From assembly GCA_946619805.1 (NCBI GenBank), contig CAMOMM010000023.1, forward strand, positions 1 through 8,791: DNA of 8,791 nucleotides. The letters are read 5' to 3'. The translations under genes were made by a program, and so were the position numbers. Source of the DNA: an uncultured Bacillota bacterium (GTDB lineage: Bacteria; Bacillota_I; Bacilli_A; Erysipelotrichales; Erysipelotrichaceae). Below the pieces are notes generated by a model. The model had not been told where the DNA came from, searched no databases, and saw only the letters and a program-made list of their open reading frames with translations. Numbering within the stretch: position 1 is the stretch's first letter; each line of letters begins with the position of its first letter. This document shows positions 7,163 through 8,791 of the stretch, in pieces.

Positions 7163-8717
7163 AAACCATGGCGCTGCAGCCCTGGGCAGAGCAGTTGAGA
7201 AAGCCTATGAAAAAGGGCAGACAGATTACTATCTGGAACCGCTGGTCGGTACTGTTGACGGTAAGGCTGTCGGTAAAGTAGCTGATGGTGACAGTGTGAT
7301 CTTCTGCTGCCGCAGAGGAGAACGTGAAATAGAGCTTACGGAAATGTTTACGGATCCACAGTTCAGTGCTGTGGACCGTATCTTCCATAAGGATCTCTAC
7401 TTCGTCATACTTACACTCTATAACGATAAGTTTTCACATCTGCCGGTTGCCTTTGGCCCTGAGCATGTTGAAAAACCGCTGGCTGAAGTACTGTCAGATG
7501 CCGGTAAGACGCAGTTCCACTGTGCTGAAAGTGAGAAGTACGCTCATGTAACCTTCTTTTTCAACGGCGGCAATAATGATCCTTATCCCGGTGAAGACGA
7601 TCTGCGAGTACCTTCTCCTAAAGGAATCCCGTTTGATCAGAAACCGGAACTTTCATTACCAACAGTAGCTGAAAAGGTAAAGGATGCCCTGGGAAAATAT
7701 GATTTCATCGTAACCAACTTCGCCAATGGGGATGTCATCGGACATACTTCCAACAGTGAAGCCAAGATCAGGGCGTGCGGGTATGTTGACCACTATCTTG
7801 ATGAAGTGGTAAATGATGCTCTGCGGAAAGACTATGTGGTCATTGTTACCGCTGATCATGGCAACATCGAGGCCTTGTATACTGCAGAAGGAACACCTCA
7901 TGTTGCCCATACTGCCAATCTGGTAGCCTGCATCATGATGGATTCACGTGGCGATCACAAAGAAGAAATCAGAGATGGTGCTCTTAGTGATGTAGCTCCG
8001 ACCATCCTGCATGTGATGGGTATAGAACAGCCGCAGTTAATGACAGGAAGAACCCTGACTGATGCCGATTTCGGTAAGGACCGCAAGGTACTGTTGATAA
8101 TCTGTGACGGCTGGGGAATGGGCAGCCATGATGATAATGATGCCATCTATCTGGCGGAAACTCCTTACTGGGACTATCTGTTAAGGCAGCCGCACTGCTT
8201 CCTGAATGCTTCAGGCAGATATGTTGGTCTGGAGGATGGTAAGCCTGGTAATTCTGAAGCCGGACATTCCAATCTTGGTGGCGGACGCTGCGTACTGCAG
8301 GATGATGTCCGCATAGAGAAAGCCATCAGAGAAGGCAGCTTCCAGCAGTGCGAGGCCTTCCAGCAGGCGATAAAACGTGCCCTGGAAAATAAAAAGGCGC
8401 TGCATCTGCTGGCATATCTGACAAAGAAGTCATCACACGGCTCCATTGAATATCCATTACAGATCGCATCACTGGCCAGGAAAATGGGATTGCAGGAAGT
8501 CTATTTCCATATCATCTTTGACGGCCGATCAACCCCGCCTGGCTCCGCACCGGACATGCTGGATGAACTTGAACGGCAGCTGGAAGAGATCGGTGTGGGA
8601 ATGGTTGTGGACGGTACGGGAAGAGGACTGATTCTTGACCGCGATAAAAACTATGAAAAGGTCAAGAAAGGCTACGATGCCATTGTTGAAGGCAAGGGTA
8701 CCCTCTACAGTATTTAG
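7152..8717 (+). CDS. Circularly permuted cofactor-independent phosphoglycerate mutase-like metalloenzyme
   Basis: A 521-residue alkaline-phosphatase-superfamily protein matching iPGM (GpmI, about 510 residues) along its whole length but in swapped order. Residues 1-104 match the second half of the phosphotransferase domain (R55, R58). Residues 105-308 match the C-terminal phosphatase part: K129 in ESEKYAHVTFFFNGG, D194 and H198 in NFANGDVIGH, D235-H236 in TADHGN, and H253. Residues 311-382 match the canonical N-terminus: D319 in CDGWG and nucleophile S368 in GNSEAGH. Residues 383-521 match the first half of the transferase domain (H429, R459, R491, R498). Canonical iPGM isomerises 2- and 3-phosphoglycerate using two Mn ions and a phosphoserine. 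The metal set is complete here, but canonical Asp154 is Ser460, His125 is Ser431, and the YY after R185 is GL, so a different phosphoester substrate is possible. No signal peptide is visible. It overlaps the second ATPase gene by 11 bases. Confidence 0.9.
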   Translation: MLYKNHGAAALGRAVEKAYEKGQTDYYLEPLVGTVDGKAVGKVADGDSVIFCCRRGEREIELTEMFTDPQFSAVDRIFHKDLYFVILTLYNDKFSHLPVAFGPEHVEKPLAEVLSDAGKTQFHCAESEKYAHVTFFFNGGNNDPYPGEDDLRVPSPKGIPFDQKPELSLPTVAEKVKDALGKYDFIVTNFANGDVIGHTSNSEAKIRACGYVDHYLDEVVNDALRKDYVVIVTADHGNIEALYTAEGTPHVAHTANLVACIMMDSRGDHKEEIRDGALSDVAPTILHVMGIEQPQLMTGRTLTDADFGKDRKVLLIICDGWGMGSHDDNDAIYLAETPYWDYLLRQPHCFLNASGRYVGLEDGKPGNSEAGHSNLGGGRCVLQDDVRIEKAIREGSFQQCEAFQQAIKRALENKKALHLLAYLTKKSSHGSIEYPLQIASLARKMGLQEVYFHIIFDGRSTPPGSAPDMLDELERQLEEIGVGMVVDGTGRGLILDRDKNYEKVKKGYDAIVEGKGTLYSI

Positions 8718-8791
8718 ACAAAGGAAAGCTTCAGGAAGGAGAGTGGACCCCATTTAGTTCACTGGTAAAAAAAGAATTTTTATAAGAAACT
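8718..8791. other. Downstream flank with no recognised gene
   Basis: These 74 bases contain a short imperfect inverted repeat (AGTGGAC at 8742-8748 against GTTCACT at 8757-8763, one G-T wobble) and an A-run/T-run stretch at 8767-8781. Neither forms a convincing terminator with a U tract. A GTG at 8743 follows a good AGGAAGGAG-like stretch but meets a stop after four codons. The sequence could be the edge of a neighbouring element beyond the window. Confidence 0.3.

Noticed and set aside
7152..8717. Two separate fragments of a broken iPGM gene
   Set aside because: The frame is uninterrupted, the two parts together cover the canonical protein once without loss or duplication, and the catalytic residues are intact, so permutation explains it better than decay.
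8743..8757. Small gene starting at GTG 8743 behind an AGGAAGGAG-like site
   Set aside because: It stops after four codons.

Overview
The window reads as a piece of a low-to-middle GC Firmicutes chromosome. Shine-Dalgarno sites are strong and AGGAGG-like, one gene encodes a Gram-positive-type lipoprotein, and genes are tightly coupled with 1 to 11 base overlaps. The protein flavour would suit the Erysipelotrichia or a nearby Clostridia-like group, but no rRNA or marker gene is present, so this placement is only an impression.

Layout: (1) Positions 1-730 hold the nearly complete 3' part of a glycerophosphodiester phosphodiesterase on the plus strand. (2) Positions 769-1968, minus strand, encode a metallo-beta-lactamase/beta-CASP protein of about 400 residues, ending in a strong terminator hairpin at 743-770. 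(3) A 174-base divergent intergenic region holds a likely extended -10 promoter and a possible operator. (4) A plus-strand operon runs from 2143 to 8717: a lipoprotein solute-binding protein, a hairpin attenuator, an ABC ATPase, a fused two-module permease, a second ABC ATPase, and an enzyme of the 2,3-bisphosphoglycerate-independent phosphoglycerate mutase (iPGM) family. (5) The last 74 bases hold no recognisable gene.

The main point of interest is the last gene. Its two halves are in the opposite order to canonical iPGM. The region matching roughly residue 223 to the C-terminus of the usual enzyme comes first, and the region matching residue 1 to about 222 comes second, in one uninterrupted frame of 521 codons. 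This is a clean circular permutation. The metal ligands and nucleophilic serine are kept, but several phosphotransferase-site residues differ, notably Asp154 (classical numbering) to Ser.

The transporter belongs to the group annotated variously as ferric iron, 2-aminoethylphosphonate or sugar-phosphate importers. The binding protein lacks the paired tyrosines of ferric-binding proteins. With a phosphate-ester enzyme translationally coupled to the transporter, I infer that the operon imports and processes a phosphorylated or phosphonate organic compound. The substrate cannot be read from the sequence.
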